Assembly: GCA_964643885.1 (NCBI GenBank)
Contig: CAZXUI010000019.1
Coordinates: forward strand, 1 to 62,122
Length of the DNA: 62,122 nucleotides
Source: CAADGL01 sp964643885
Lineage (GTDB): Bacteria > Planctomycetota > Phycisphaerae > UBA1845 > Fen-1342
Direction of reading: 5' to 3'
Made by a program: the position numbers and the translations under genes. Of the stretch, positions 42,674 to 50,802 are shown one piece after another. How positions within the stretch are numbered: the stretch's first letter is position 1; each line of letters begins with the position of its first letter. The notes beneath the pieces are model-generated. The model saw nothing but the letters and a program-made list of their open reading frames with translations, ran no database searches and had not been told where the DNA came from.

Positions 42674-43296
42674 ATGCTCAGCAGCTTCAAGCACGTGATC
42701 GCGGTCGGCGCCGGCAAGGGCGGCGTCGGAAAGAGCACGGTCGCCACGATCCTCGCCTTCGGCCTCAGCCGGATGGGGCGCCGCGCCGGCCTGCTCGACA
42801 GCGACGTCTACGGCCCATCGATCCCGAAGCTCACGGGCAGCGAAGACGCCCAACCGCAGGTCGACGGCGAGGGCGCGATCATTCCGCCCGTCGTCGAAAA
42901 CGTGCCCGTGATGAGCATGGGCTATCTCGTCTCGCCCGACCAGGCGGTCGTCTGGCGCGGGCCGATGGCCCAGAAATACGTGAAGGAGTTCCTTGAGCGC
43001 GGCCGCTGGGGCGAGCTCGATTACCTGATCGTCGACCTCCCGCCCGGGACCGGCGATATCCCGCTGACGCTCGCGCAGAGCATTCCGCTGACGGGCGCCG
43101 TCGTCGTCTGCACGCCCCAGGACGTCGCCCTGCTCGATGCCATCAAGGCCGTGCGAATGTACGAGAAGCTCGGCGTGCCGACGCTCGGCCTGGTCGAGAA
43201 CATGAGTTACTACATCTGCCCGCAGTGCGGACACCGCGACGAGATTTTCGACCACGGCGGCTGCGAAAAGGCCGCCGCCGAGCTGAATGTGCCCTT
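42674..43296 (+). CDS. Mrp/NBP35-family iron-sulfur carrier ATPase, 3' end in scaffold gap
   Basis: 207 visible codons of a ParA-type P-loop ATPase that loads Fe-S clusters onto client proteins. Deviant Walker A GKGGVGKST (about residues 16-24); switch regions LDSDVYGPSIP and VDLPPGTGD are canonical. VENMSYYICPQCGHRDEIF carries the CxxC that bridges the Fe-S cluster in the dimer. The C-terminal 40-60 residues are missing in the gap. The ATG at 42674 starts directly at the ATPase domain (no N-terminal DUF59 domain). A TATAAA at 42588-42593 may be its -10 box. Confidence 0.9.
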
Positions 43297-43396
43297 NNNN
43301 NNNNNNNNNNNNNNNNNNNNNNNNNNNNNNNNNNNNNNNNNNNNNNNNNNNNNNNNNNNNNNNNNNNNNNNNNNNNNNNNNNNNNNNNNNNNNNNN
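43297..43396. other. Scaffold gap (100 N)
   Basis: Exactly 100 N; truncates the Mrp-family gene. The roughly 80 bp that follow do not show a recognisable Mrp C-terminus in any frame. Confidence 0.98.
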
Positions 43397-43474
43397 CCCC
43401 AGCGCGCCGATCGTGTGCTAGACTTCCAGTAGACCTTTCCAGCGGGCGGCCGCGATTCAGCGGCGAGTGGTCAC

Positions 43475-44941
43475 ATGTCAACGTGTCACAAGTTCAATGT
43501 GGGAGAGGATTTATGGCGCCCTGAGTGGGTCGATTGGCCGCTGGCGATCGCCAGCGCCCGGGCTGACCTGATGGCCGCTCTGGAGCGGCGGCGGGAACTC
43601 AGCCCGGCCCAGGCGGCCCGCATCGCGGCCCGGGCCCTTCCTCGCCCGGCCGGCGCCTGGCTCCTGCACCGTTTCCGCAGCCTCGGCTGGCTCGATCCGC
43701 AGGCGCGAATCAACCTCGACGTGCTGGACGACGAGCGCTGCCCGCGCGAGTTTCGCGGCCCGGTGCGGTCGCTGGTGCGGCTGGCGCTGTTCGGCCCGGG
43801 CGGTCAGGGCAAGCCGGCGGAAGTCAAGCACCGCATGGCGCTCTACCAGCAGCTCTCGTCGGAGATTCTGCGTGAGGCGCGCGATCTGAACGCGCTCGAA
43901 ACGGTCGCCCGGCGCGTGCTGAACATGCGAGATGTGAGCGCCGACTACGAGCTCTCGGCCATGCTCTACGCATTCGTCGCTGAGCGCCGCGCGGACCTGC
44001 AATCGCGCCTGCAAATGGAGCGGGCGATCGCCCAGGCGGATGTCCCGCGCGTCGCCGCGGCCTTCACGCCGGCGGAATCCGGCTCGCCCGAGTCCGGCTC
44101 GCCCTCGACCGAACAGATCATCGCCGGGTTCGAGCGGATGCGGCACGAGTTCGACACTCGGCTGATGCAGTTCGACACGCACGCGGCGTCAGGAATCCTC
44201 GTACGACTCGACTCGCTGCACGAGCGCTATCCGGAGGTCATCACCGAGACGGCGATCGACCGCTGTCGCACGGACCTCGAGCGCGTCGTTCAGCGGCGGG
44301 CGGAGTTCGAGGCGGAGGTCGACGCGCTCGCGGCGATCGCGACCGCGGCGGCGCGGCGCGGCGACCACGAGAAGGCGGCCCAGTCGATCCGCCGCCTGTC
44401 CACCATCCGCGCCGCGCAGCCGCTGCTGCTCACCGAATCGCGCATGCAGGAAATCCGCGACCGCATCCAGCAGGCCAGCGAGCACCATGAGCACGTTCAG
44501 GCGGCCAAGGCGCTGCTCGAGCGGGAGCGAAGCGTCGCCGACGAACTGAAGAAGCTCGCCGAGGGAATCGCCCGCTTTCAGCAGATCGCGCGCAGCCAGC
44601 GGCACGATTCCGAGGCGTACCGTCAGGCCGATGCGGAGTATCACCGCGTGGTGCGCGAAATCGTCGCGCGTGACACGGAGTGGTTCATGCAGCTTACGCT
44701 CGAAATCGACGAGTTGCTCGAGGACCTGCATGACCCCACCGGCCGCGCGGAGGCCCAGGTCACGCGCTTCCTCGAAAGCGTGCGGCGGGCCCTGCACCAG
44801 CTCCGTCACCGCGCCCGCGACGCCCAACAGCTCGCCCGCCCCCACGTCGTGGACAGCCCGCCGCCGCCCGGCGAGCAAGCGCCGCCGGCCGGCGCCGCGG
44901 CCGCAATCGCCGCGGCGCAGCGCCGCGCGGCGCACGGCTGA
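43475..44941 (+). CDS. Coiled-coil protein of unknown function
   Basis: 488 residues, no signal or membrane segment, so cytoplasmic. About residues 1-130 are mixed helical. From about 210 to 440 the protein is highly charged and helical with long heptad-like stretches (RTDLERVVQRRAEFEAEVDA, HVQAAKALLERERSVADELK), ending in an Ala/Pro-rich tail (APPAGAAAAIAAAQRRAAHG). No domain is recognised. The ATG at 43475 is not preceded by a ribosome-binding site. It stands ahead of the lipid gene cluster on the same strand with 108 bp between; whether it belongs to it is open. Confidence 0.7.
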   Translation: MSTCHKFNVGEDLWRPEWVDWPLAIASARADLMAALERRRELSPAQAARIAARALPRPAGAWLLHRFRSLGWLDPQARINLDVLDDERCPREFRGPVRSLVRLALFGPGGQGKPAEVKHRMALYQQLSSEILREARDLNALETVARRVLNMRDVSADYELSAMLYAFVAERRADLQSRLQMERAIAQADVPRVAAAFTPAESGSPESGSPSTEQIIAGFERMRHEFDTRLMQFDTHAASGILVRLDSLHERYPEVITETAIDRCRTDLERVVQRRAEFEAEVDALAAIATAAARRGDHEKAAQSIRRLSTIRAAQPLLLTESRMQEIRDRIQQASEHHEHVQAAKALLERERSVADELKKLAEGIARFQQIARSQRHDSEAYRQADAEYHRVVREIVARDTEWFMQLTLEIDELLEDLHDPTGRAEAQVTRFLESVRRALHQLRHRARDAQQLARPHVVDSPPPPGEQAPPAGAAAAIAAAQRRAAHG

Positions 44942-45049
44942 TAATCCGCCCGGCCATGTGGCAGCACGCGGCGCCATCTGAACTGTTCTCATCCGGCGCC
45001 GACCGCAAACCACCCGCCACTATTGCGTGTCTTCTCCGGGCGAATCACA

Positions 45050-46066
45050 ATGTCGGCGGAGATGATGCGATCGTCCTCGCAATCCTCGGAGGCGGCGCCG
45101 ATCGGCCGCGGGCTGATCGATGTCGCTGCGCGCGCCCCCGGCGGAAGCGAGCCGGCGGCGCGCGAGGAGCGCTCGCTCGGCTGGTACACGCGGGCCAAGT
45201 TCGCCCTCGTGCGCTGGTTCCTGTGGGCCTGGACGCGGGCGTTCAGCCTCAAAGGCCTGTACGTCTTCGGCCGCTGGTTCGGGACGGCCGAGTACCTGAT
45301 CAACTTCAAGCGCCGCGCCCGCTATCGGCGGGAGCTGCGGCGGGTCTTCCCCGAGGGCCTGGAGCGGGCACGTGAAACGGCGATCGTGCGGGAGTACTTC
45401 TGCCGCACGCGCTGCGACAAGCTCTTCTACCTGATCTTTGACAAGCTGCCGCGCGACAAGATCCTGCGGCGGATCCGCTTTCACGGCCGCGAGGAGCTGG
45501 ACCGGCTGCTGGCCCGCGGGCGGGGTGTCTACATCATGCTCAGCCACCACGGCTCGCACCACGTCGCCGGTCTGCTGATGGCGCTGCTGGGCTATCGCTG
45601 TGCGGGCGTGCGCGACCGCAACGAGGGCGCCCTGCGGCAGTACATGCAGGAGAAATACACCGAGACCTTCCCGGAGTTCGCCGCGATCCGCGTGCTCTAT
45701 GCGGACACCTTCCCGCGCGAGATCTACCGCTGCTTCCGCGACAATTTCGTGGTCGGCACCGCCCTGGACGTCAGCCGCGTCCGCGGCCTGGCGCTCAAGA
45801 CCTGCCCGGTCCGCATCTTCGGCGAGTCGCGCGAGTTCCTGACCGGCACGCTCCAGATCGCCCTCCGCAGCAGCGCCGCGATCGCCCAGGGCTTCGTCGT
45901 CTCCCGGCCGAACTTCTATTTCCGCCTCGTCGTCAATACCCTCTTCGTGTCCGAGGAGACCGGCGACCTGGATACGCCCGAGCGGGTGTCCGAACTGATG
46001 CAGTCCTACGCCGACGGCATCGCCGCCCACGTCCGGGAGCACCCGGACCACCTCAGCCGCATCTGA
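45050..46066 (+). CDS. LpxL/HtrB-like lysophospholipid or lipid A acyltransferase
   Basis: 338-residue membrane-associated acyltransferase of the LpxL/HtrB family, which transfers acyl groups from ACP to lipid acceptors. A hydrophobic helix (FALVRWFLWAWTRAFSL) lies near residues 51-67. The catalytic region is GVYIMLSHHGSHHVAGLLMA (about 159-178): where LpxL enzymes have His-x4-Glu/Asp, this protein has His166...His171, so the acidic partner is replaced. Later motifs (DRNEGALRQYM, VRIFGESREFLTGTLQIAL) fit the family. The start at 45050 lacks a clear ribosome-binding site. As first gene of the fatty-acid-like cluster it is the likely user of its product. Confidence 0.75.
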   Translation: MSAEMMRSSSQSSEAAPIGRGLIDVAARAPGGSEPAAREERSLGWYTRAKFALVRWFLWAWTRAFSLKGLYVFGRWFGTAEYLINFKRRARYRRELRRVFPEGLERARETAIVREYFCRTRCDKLFYLIFDKLPRDKILRRIRFHGREELDRLLARGRGVYIMLSHHGSHHVAGLLMALLGYRCAGVRDRNEGALRQYMQEKYTETFPEFAAIRVLYADTFPREIYRCFRDNFVVGTALDVSRVRGLALKTCPVRIFGESREFLTGTLQIALRSSAAIAQGFVVSRPNFYFRLVVNTLFVSEETGDLDTPERVSELMQSYADGIAAHVREHPDHLSRI

Positions 46067-46251
46067 CCGCCCGCGGCCAACCCCGCTCCGCCGCCCCCAG
46101 GCTCGCCCCCCCGGGGTAGAAGGCTTTCGCCCCGGGCTGTAAAATCCCCCGATCGCTTCGGCTTGGGCGGGGTCGCCCCCGGCTTCCTGGCCGGGGCGCC
46201 TCGGGGCCGGAGAGGGCCTCGATGGGGCCTGAACGCCAGCGAGGCGGCCGC

Positions 46252-46755
46252 GTGAAGTTCCTGTTGATCGACCGGATTGGAGAGCTCGAGAGCGGCCGGC
46301 GGATTGTGGCGTACAAGGCGCTCTCGCTGGCGGAGGAGTACCTGGGCGACCATTTTCCGACGTTTCCGGTCCTGCCGGGGGTGCTGATGCTGGAGGCGAT
46401 GGTCCAGGCGTCGGCGTGGCTGGTACGGGAGGCACTGGATTTCGGTCCGTCGGTCGTGGTGTTGAAAGAGGCCCGGAACGTGACCTACAAGAGCTTCGTC
46501 ACTCCGGGCCGCATCCTGACCATCGAGTCGAACTGCAAGGAGCTGTCGGCCGGGGGGAGCGAATTCGCGGCCGCGGGGCAGGTCGACGGCCGGGAGATCG
46601 TCAAGGCTCGTCTGTGGCTGCGTCATCTGCGGCTGGCGGACTCGGAGGGGGGCCTGGCGGAGCTGGATGAGCGGATCCGGTCGCAGATGCGCAGCGTATA
46701 TGAGCTGCTGCGGTCGGGAGGAGCGGCGGTCGGCTCGGTGGCCGGCGGGCTGTAG
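46252..46755 (+). CDS. FabZ-like 3-hydroxyacyl-ACP dehydratase, first copy
   Basis: 167-residue hot-dog-fold protein. The active-site pair of FabZ is present: His34 in GDHFPTFPVLPG and Glu48 in LMLEAMVQA. FabZ enzymes dehydrate 3-hydroxyacyl-ACP to trans-2-enoyl-ACP. A C-terminal extension of about 30 residues beyond the hot-dog (ERIRSQMRSVYELLRSGG) is unusual. GTG at 46252 is chosen because the FabZ fold begins right after it; no ribosome-binding site of note. Paralogous with 47189-47677, from which it is separated by an ACP. Confidence 0.88.
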   Translation: MKFLLIDRIGELESGRRIVAYKALSLAEEYLGDHFPTFPVLPGVLMLEAMVQASAWLVREALDFGPSVVVLKEARNVTYKSFVTPGRILTIESNCKELSAGGSEFAAAGQVDGREIVKARLWLRHLRLADSEGGLAELDERIRSQMRSVYELLRSGGAAVGSVAGGL

Positions 46756-46790
46756 CGAGGCGTAGCGCGGACGAGTGGAGGATGGCATTC

Positions 46791-47180
46791 ATGCCGAGCC
46801 GTGAGGAGATTTTCGAGAAGGTCAAGCTGGCGCTGATCGAAGCGCTGAGCGTCGAGGAGGACGAGGTGACGGAGGACGCCAAGCTTCAGGCGGACCTGGG
46901 GGCCGAGTCGATCGACATTCTCGACATCGTTTTTCGTCTCGAGAAGGCGTTCAACATCAAGATTCCGCAGGATGAGCTGATGCCGCGCGAGATCCTGGGC
47001 AACCCGGACTACGTCGTCGACAAGAAGCTCAACGCGGAGGGGCTGGCGCAGCTTCGCAAGGCGATGCCGCACGCCGATCTGTCCGATTTCGAGAAGAATC
47101 CGGAGATCGAGAAGATCACCGACGTGTTCACCGTGGGCACGATCGTGCGCTTCGTGGAAAGCAAGCTGGCCAAGATCTGA
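46791..47180 (+). CDS. Acyl carrier protein, extended form
   Basis: 129-residue ACP. The phosphopantetheine attachment serine is Ser40 in LGAESIDILDIVFRLEKAF; the acidic helix II and the usual length to about residue 75 follow. Unlike typical 78-residue ACPs, it has about 50 extra residues with an insertion (ELMPREILGNPDYVVDKKLN) before the final helix (VFTVGTIVRFVESKLAKI). ATG 46791 is preferred over 46782 since GGAGG at 46777-46781 directly abuts the earlier codon but stands 9 nt before this one. It carries intermediates for the neighbouring enzymes. Confidence 0.93.
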   Translation: MPSREEIFEKVKLALIEALSVEEDEVTEDAKLQADLGAESIDILDIVFRLEKAFNIKIPQDELMPREILGNPDYVVDKKLNAEGLAQLRKAMPHADLSDFEKNPEIEKITDVFTVGTIVRFVESKLAKI

Positions 47181-47188
47181 GGCGGGTC

Positions 47189-47677
47189 GTGCGCTGGATC
47201 TGGTTCGATCGCTTCGAGCAGTTCGAGAGCGGGCGGCGGGCCGTCGCCGTCAAGAACGTTTCGCTCGCCGAGGACCACCTGCATGACCATTTTCCGGGAA
47301 TGCCGATCATGCCGGCCAGCCTGATGATCGAGGGGATGGCGCAGACGGCGGGAATTCTCGTCGGCGAGGCCCGCCAGTTCCGTGAGAAGGTGATTCTGGC
47401 CAAGGTCAAGCGGGCGGTCTTTCACGCGCTCGTGCTGCCCGGCGACCAGCTCCGCTACGAGGCCCAGATCGAGACGCTGACCGACTCGGCGGCGGCGACG
47501 ACCGGGACGATCCGCCGCGGCGACCAGCCGATCGGCGAGGTCGAGATCGTTTTCTCGCACGTGGATCAGAACATGTCCGGACTCGAGTTTCCGGAGCACA
47601 ACTTCGTGTTCACTGAGCAGTTCATGTCGCTGCTGAAGACCTACCGCAGCGACGCCGCCGCGAGGATCGCCCTTTGA
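47189..47677 (+). CDS. FabZ-like 3-hydroxyacyl-ACP dehydratase, second copy
   Basis: 162-residue hot-dog dehydratase with His34 (HDHFPGMPIMP) and Glu48 (LMIEGMAQTAG), matching the FabZ active site. It shares the opening (IWFDRFEQFESGRRAVAVKN) with the first copy (LLIDRIGELESGRRIVAYKA). The GTG start lies 8 bp after the ACP stop codon. Its TGA overlaps the TTG start of the next gene, so translation is coupled. Two FabZ copies flanking an ACP suggest division of labour (for example different chain lengths or a heterodimer), which is inference. Confidence 0.88.
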   Translation: MRWIWFDRFEQFESGRRAVAVKNVSLAEDHLHDHFPGMPIMPASLMIEGMAQTAGILVGEARQFREKVILAKVKRAVFHALVLPGDQLRYEAQIETLTDSAAATTGTIRRGDQPIGEVEIVFSHVDQNMSGLEFPEHNFVFTEQFMSLLKTYRSDAAARIAL

Positions 47678-49017
47678 GCCGCAGACGCGTCGTCATCACC
47701 GGTCTGGGTCCTGTCACGCCGCTGGGCGTCGGCCCGGCCGATTTCTGGAACGCGCTGCTGGAGGGCCGCAGCGCTGTCCGGCGGATTCAGGCGTTCGACC
47801 CGTCGCGCTTCGATTCGCAGATCGGCGGCGAGATCGACGGCGTCACCATCGCGGACGCCGTGCCCAAGAGCTACCGCAAGGGCGCCAAGATCATGGCACG
47901 CGATATCGTCCTGGCGGTGGTGGCCGCCGCCAACGCCGTCCGCGACGCAGGGCTCAAGACGCGCTGCCTGATCGACCGCGGCGAGACCGAAGGCCCCCCG
48001 AACCTCGACAGCACCCGCTTCGGCGCCAACATCGGCGCCGGTCTGATCTGCGCCGATCTTTCCGAGCTGGCCGAAGCGCTGCACAGCTCTTCCGAGAACG
48101 GCCGCTTCAGCCTGGCCCGCTGGGGCGCCGAGGGGATGAACAACCTCACGCCGCTGTGGCTGCTGAAGTTCCTGCCCAACATGCTCGCCTGCCACGTAAC
48201 CATCGTGCACGACGCGCAGGGACCCAGCAACACGATCACCTGCGCCGAGGCCAGCAGCCACCTGGCGATCGGCGAGGCCTTCCGCACCATCGCCCGCGGC
48301 GTGGCCGATGTCTGCATCTGCGGCGGCGCGGAGAGCAAGGACAACCCCATGGCCCTGCTTCGCCAGAGCCTGGGCAAGCGGCTCAGCACGCGCAACGACA
48401 CGCCCGCTACCGCCTGCCGACCCTTCGGCGCACAGCGCGACGGCTCGGTCGTTTCCGAGGGCGGCGGCCTGGTGATCCTCGAAGAGCTCGAGCACGCCCG
48501 GAAACGCGGCGCGCGAATCTACGGCGAGATCGTCGGCTTCGGCGCCAGCAACGACGCCCACCATCCGCAGCAGCCCAGCCGGCCGCACCCCGACGGCCGC
48601 GGCATCGCGCTGGCGGCGCGAAAGGCGCTCGCCGATGCGGGTCTGCGCAGCGAGCAGGTCGACCTGGTCGGCAGCTTCGCGGCCGGCCTGCCGCTGCACG
48701 ACGCCGCCGAGGCCGCCGCGATCCGCACTCTGCTCGGTCCGCGCGCGGCCGACGTGCCGGTGCTGGCGGTCAAGGGCGGCATGGGCAACAACGGCGCCGG
48801 CAGCGGCGCGATCGACCTGATCGCCACCGTGCTGGCGATGCATAACGCGACGATCCCGCCGGCGATCAACAGCGACCCGGCCGACTCGTCGCTCGGCCTG
48901 CGGCTCGTCACCAAGGGTCCGACCGATGCGCGGATCGAAGCCGCGCTTTCGCTGAGCTACGCCCTGGGCGGCGGCCAGAACGCGGCGATCGTGTTGCAGC
49001 GCTGGCGGGGAACGTGA
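47674..49017 (+). CDS. Beta-ketoacyl-ACP synthase-like protein lacking both catalytic histidines
   Basis: 447-residue thiolase-fold protein of the FabF type (opens RRRVVITGLGPVTPLG). The nucleophile Cys190 is kept (TITCAEASSH), but the first histidine position is Phe335 (VGSFAAGLPLHD instead of NAHGTxTPxxD) and the second is Asn372 (GGMGNNGAGSG instead of SxxGHxxGAAG). The FGFGG loop near the C-terminus is ALGGGQ. It should therefore not condense or decarboxylate normally and resembles a chain-length-factor-like partner, though true CLFs lose the Cys instead. It is coupled to the preceding dehydratase (TTG start overlapping its TGA) and followed by a fully equipped ketosynthase. Confidence 0.85.
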   Translation: MSRRRVVITGLGPVTPLGVGPADFWNALLEGRSAVRRIQAFDPSRFDSQIGGEIDGVTIADAVPKSYRKGAKIMARDIVLAVVAAANAVRDAGLKTRCLIDRGETEGPPNLDSTRFGANIGAGLICADLSELAEALHSSSENGRFSLARWGAEGMNNLTPLWLLKFLPNMLACHVTIVHDAQGPSNTITCAEASSHLAIGEAFRTIARGVADVCICGGAESKDNPMALLRQSLGKRLSTRNDTPATACRPFGAQRDGSVVSEGGGLVILEELEHARKRGARIYGEIVGFGASNDAHHPQQPSRPHPDGRGIALAARKALADAGLRSEQVDLVGSFAAGLPLHDAAEAAAIRTLLGPRAADVPVLAVKGGMGNNGAGSGAIDLIATVLAMHNATIPPAINSDPADSSLGLRLVTKGPTDARIEAALSLSYALGGGQNAAIVLQRWRGT

Positions 49018-49050
49018 TCTGTGAGATGGACAAGCGAGGACGTTAAGCAC

Positions 49051-50352
49051 ATGAGTCGCCGACGCGTGGTCATCACGGGCATGGGCTGGGTCACGCCGCT
49101 GGGCACCGAGATCGATGCGGTGTGGAAGCGGTTGCTGGCCGGCGAGAGCGGCGTGGCGCCGACGACGATCTTCGACGCCCGCACCTATCCGACCCAGTTC
49201 TCGGCCGAAGTCAAGGATTTCGACCTGCGGCGCTTCATGAAGCCCGAGGACTACGAGCGGCATCGCACCGCCGCCCGCAACACGACCTTCGCGCTCGCGG
49301 CGGCCGAAATGGCCTGGCGCGACGCCGGCCTGAACGGCACCGGTGGCGTCGACCCGGAGCAGGTGGGGGTTTATCTGGGCGGCGGCGAAGGGCCGATCGA
49401 TTTCGAGAACTTCGTCGCCGCGGCGATCGCCGGCTGGAACGTGGAGAAGCGCGAGCTGGATGCGATCCGCTGGGCCGAGGTCGCCTACGAACGGCTCGAC
49501 GCGGTGCGCGAGTTTGAGCAGGACCCGAACTGCGCCGCCGGCCACCTGGCCTGCCGCTTCAACGCGCAGGGGCCGAACCTGAACACGCTGACGGCCTGCG
49601 CCGCCAGCACGCAGGCGATCGGCGAGGCGTCGGAGATCATCCGCCACGGTGATGCCGACATCATGATCGCCGGCGGGGCGCACAGCATGATCCACCCGCT
49701 GGGTGTGACCGGCTTCAACCGGCTGACGGCGCTCTCGACGCGAAACGACACCTGCCTGACGGCCTCGCGGCCGTTCGACCGCACGCGCGACGGCTTCGTG
49801 CTGGGCGAGGGCTCAGGGATTCTGATTCTCGAGGAGCTCGAGAACGCGAGGCGGCGCGGGGCGCGGATTCTGGCCGAGGTCGTCGGCTACGGCTCGACCG
49901 CCGACGCCTTCCGCGTGACCGACATTCACGAAGAGGGGCGCGGCGCCATCGCGGCCATGCGGGCGGCGCTGAGCAACGCGCAGCTTCGGCCGGACCAGAT
50001 CGACTACGTCTCGGCCCACGGCACGGGCACCGAAGAGAACGACAAGCTCGAGACGCTCGCGATCCGCACGGTATTCGGCGAGCGTGCCCGGCAGGTGCCG
50101 ATCAGCAGCGTCAAGAGCATGCTTGGGCACCTGATCGCCGGCGCCGGCGCGGTGGAGCTGATCACCTGCGTGCTGGCGATCCGCGACGGCGTCATTCCGC
50201 CGACGGCCAACTACCGCAACCCGGACCCGAACTGCGATCTCGACTACGTGCCCAACGAGCCGCGCAAGGCCCGCGTCACCCACGCTCTCTCGAACAGCTT
50301 CGGCTTCGGCGGCCAGAACGACACGCTGATCGTCAGCGCGCTCGTCGCGTAG
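49051..50352 (+). CDS. Beta-ketoacyl-ACP synthase II-type enzyme
   Basis: 433-residue FabF-type ketosynthase that extends acyl-ACP by two carbons from malonyl-ACP. The complete Cys-His-His set is visible: Cys183 (TACAAST), His323 (SAHGTGTEEND), His360 (MLGHLIAGAG), plus NSFGFGGQN. The ATG at 49051 (MSRRRVVITGMGWVTPLG) lies 33 bp after the stop of the histidine-less paralogue, so the two are probably made together and may pair. It is the last gene of the cluster; a mosaic of palindromes follows. A dedicated lipid or polyketide rather than bulk fatty acid synthesis is suggested by the pairing. Confidence 0.93.
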   Translation: MSRRRVVITGMGWVTPLGTEIDAVWKRLLAGESGVAPTTIFDARTYPTQFSAEVKDFDLRRFMKPEDYERHRTAARNTTFALAAAEMAWRDAGLNGTGGVDPEQVGVYLGGGEGPIDFENFVAAAIAGWNVEKRELDAIRWAEVAYERLDAVREFEQDPNCAAGHLACRFNAQGPNLNTLTACAASTQAIGEASEIIRHGDADIMIAGGAHSMIHPLGVTGFNRLTALSTRNDTCLTASRPFDRTRDGFVLGEGSGILILEELENARRRGARILAEVVGYGSTADAFRVTDIHEEGRGAIAAMRAALSNAQLRPDQIDYVSAHGTGTEENDKLETLAIRTVFGERARQVPISSVKSMLGHLIAGAGAVELITCVLAIRDGVIPPTANYRNPDPNCDLDYVPNEPRKARVTHALSNSFGFGGQNDTLIVSALVA

Positions 50353-50802
50353 GCAACGATCCGCGCCGCAACGGTCAGTGGGGCGGGCCTCTGCGCCCGC
50401 CATGTCCTGGGTGGTACGGGCGTCTCGCCCGTCGTGCTCCGGGTGATATGAGCGTCTCGCCCGTACGCGTCGCGAACGTCATCGCATCGACGAGCGCGCG
50501 GGCATCTTGCCCGCACCTGTGCCCAGAGCCACGACCGTCAGGGAGCGGGCTCCGTCCACAATCTCTCCCGCGCCCACGCGCCGCAGCGCACACAACTGAT
50601 CACGACGCGCATGCGCATCTGATAGGTGTATGTCATCCGGCGCTTTCGCGAGAAGCGCTGCACCCCCCGCCCGCTCGCTCACGCTCGCGGCTCGGATCAT
50701 GCGGGCGGGACGCCCGCGCCCCCAGCGCGCGGATCAGAGCATTCATACGGGCGAGACGCCCGTACCACCCAAACGAGGCAGGCAAGATACCTGCCCCACC
50801 CG
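50353..50802. repeat. Mosaic of palindromic elements
   Basis: No gene. Visible: GGCGGGC/GCCCGCC (about 50384-50402), ACGGGCG-TCT-CGCCCGT (50416-50432), a second GGGTG...GCGTCTCGCCC copy (about 50450-50465), GCGGGC-ATCTT-GCCCGC (about 50500), an AGCC...GAGGGAGCGGGCT-type module (about 50528-50552) and, inverted, CGCTCACGCTCGCGGCTC (about 50675), then GCGGGCGGGACGCCCGC and TACGGGCG-AGA-CGCCCGTA (50746-50765). Confidence 0.8.

Noticed and set aside
43397..43474. C-terminus of the Mrp ATPase after the gap
   Set aside because: Neither frame reaching a stop near 43428-43433 shows the family end, and the frame across the N run is arbitrary.
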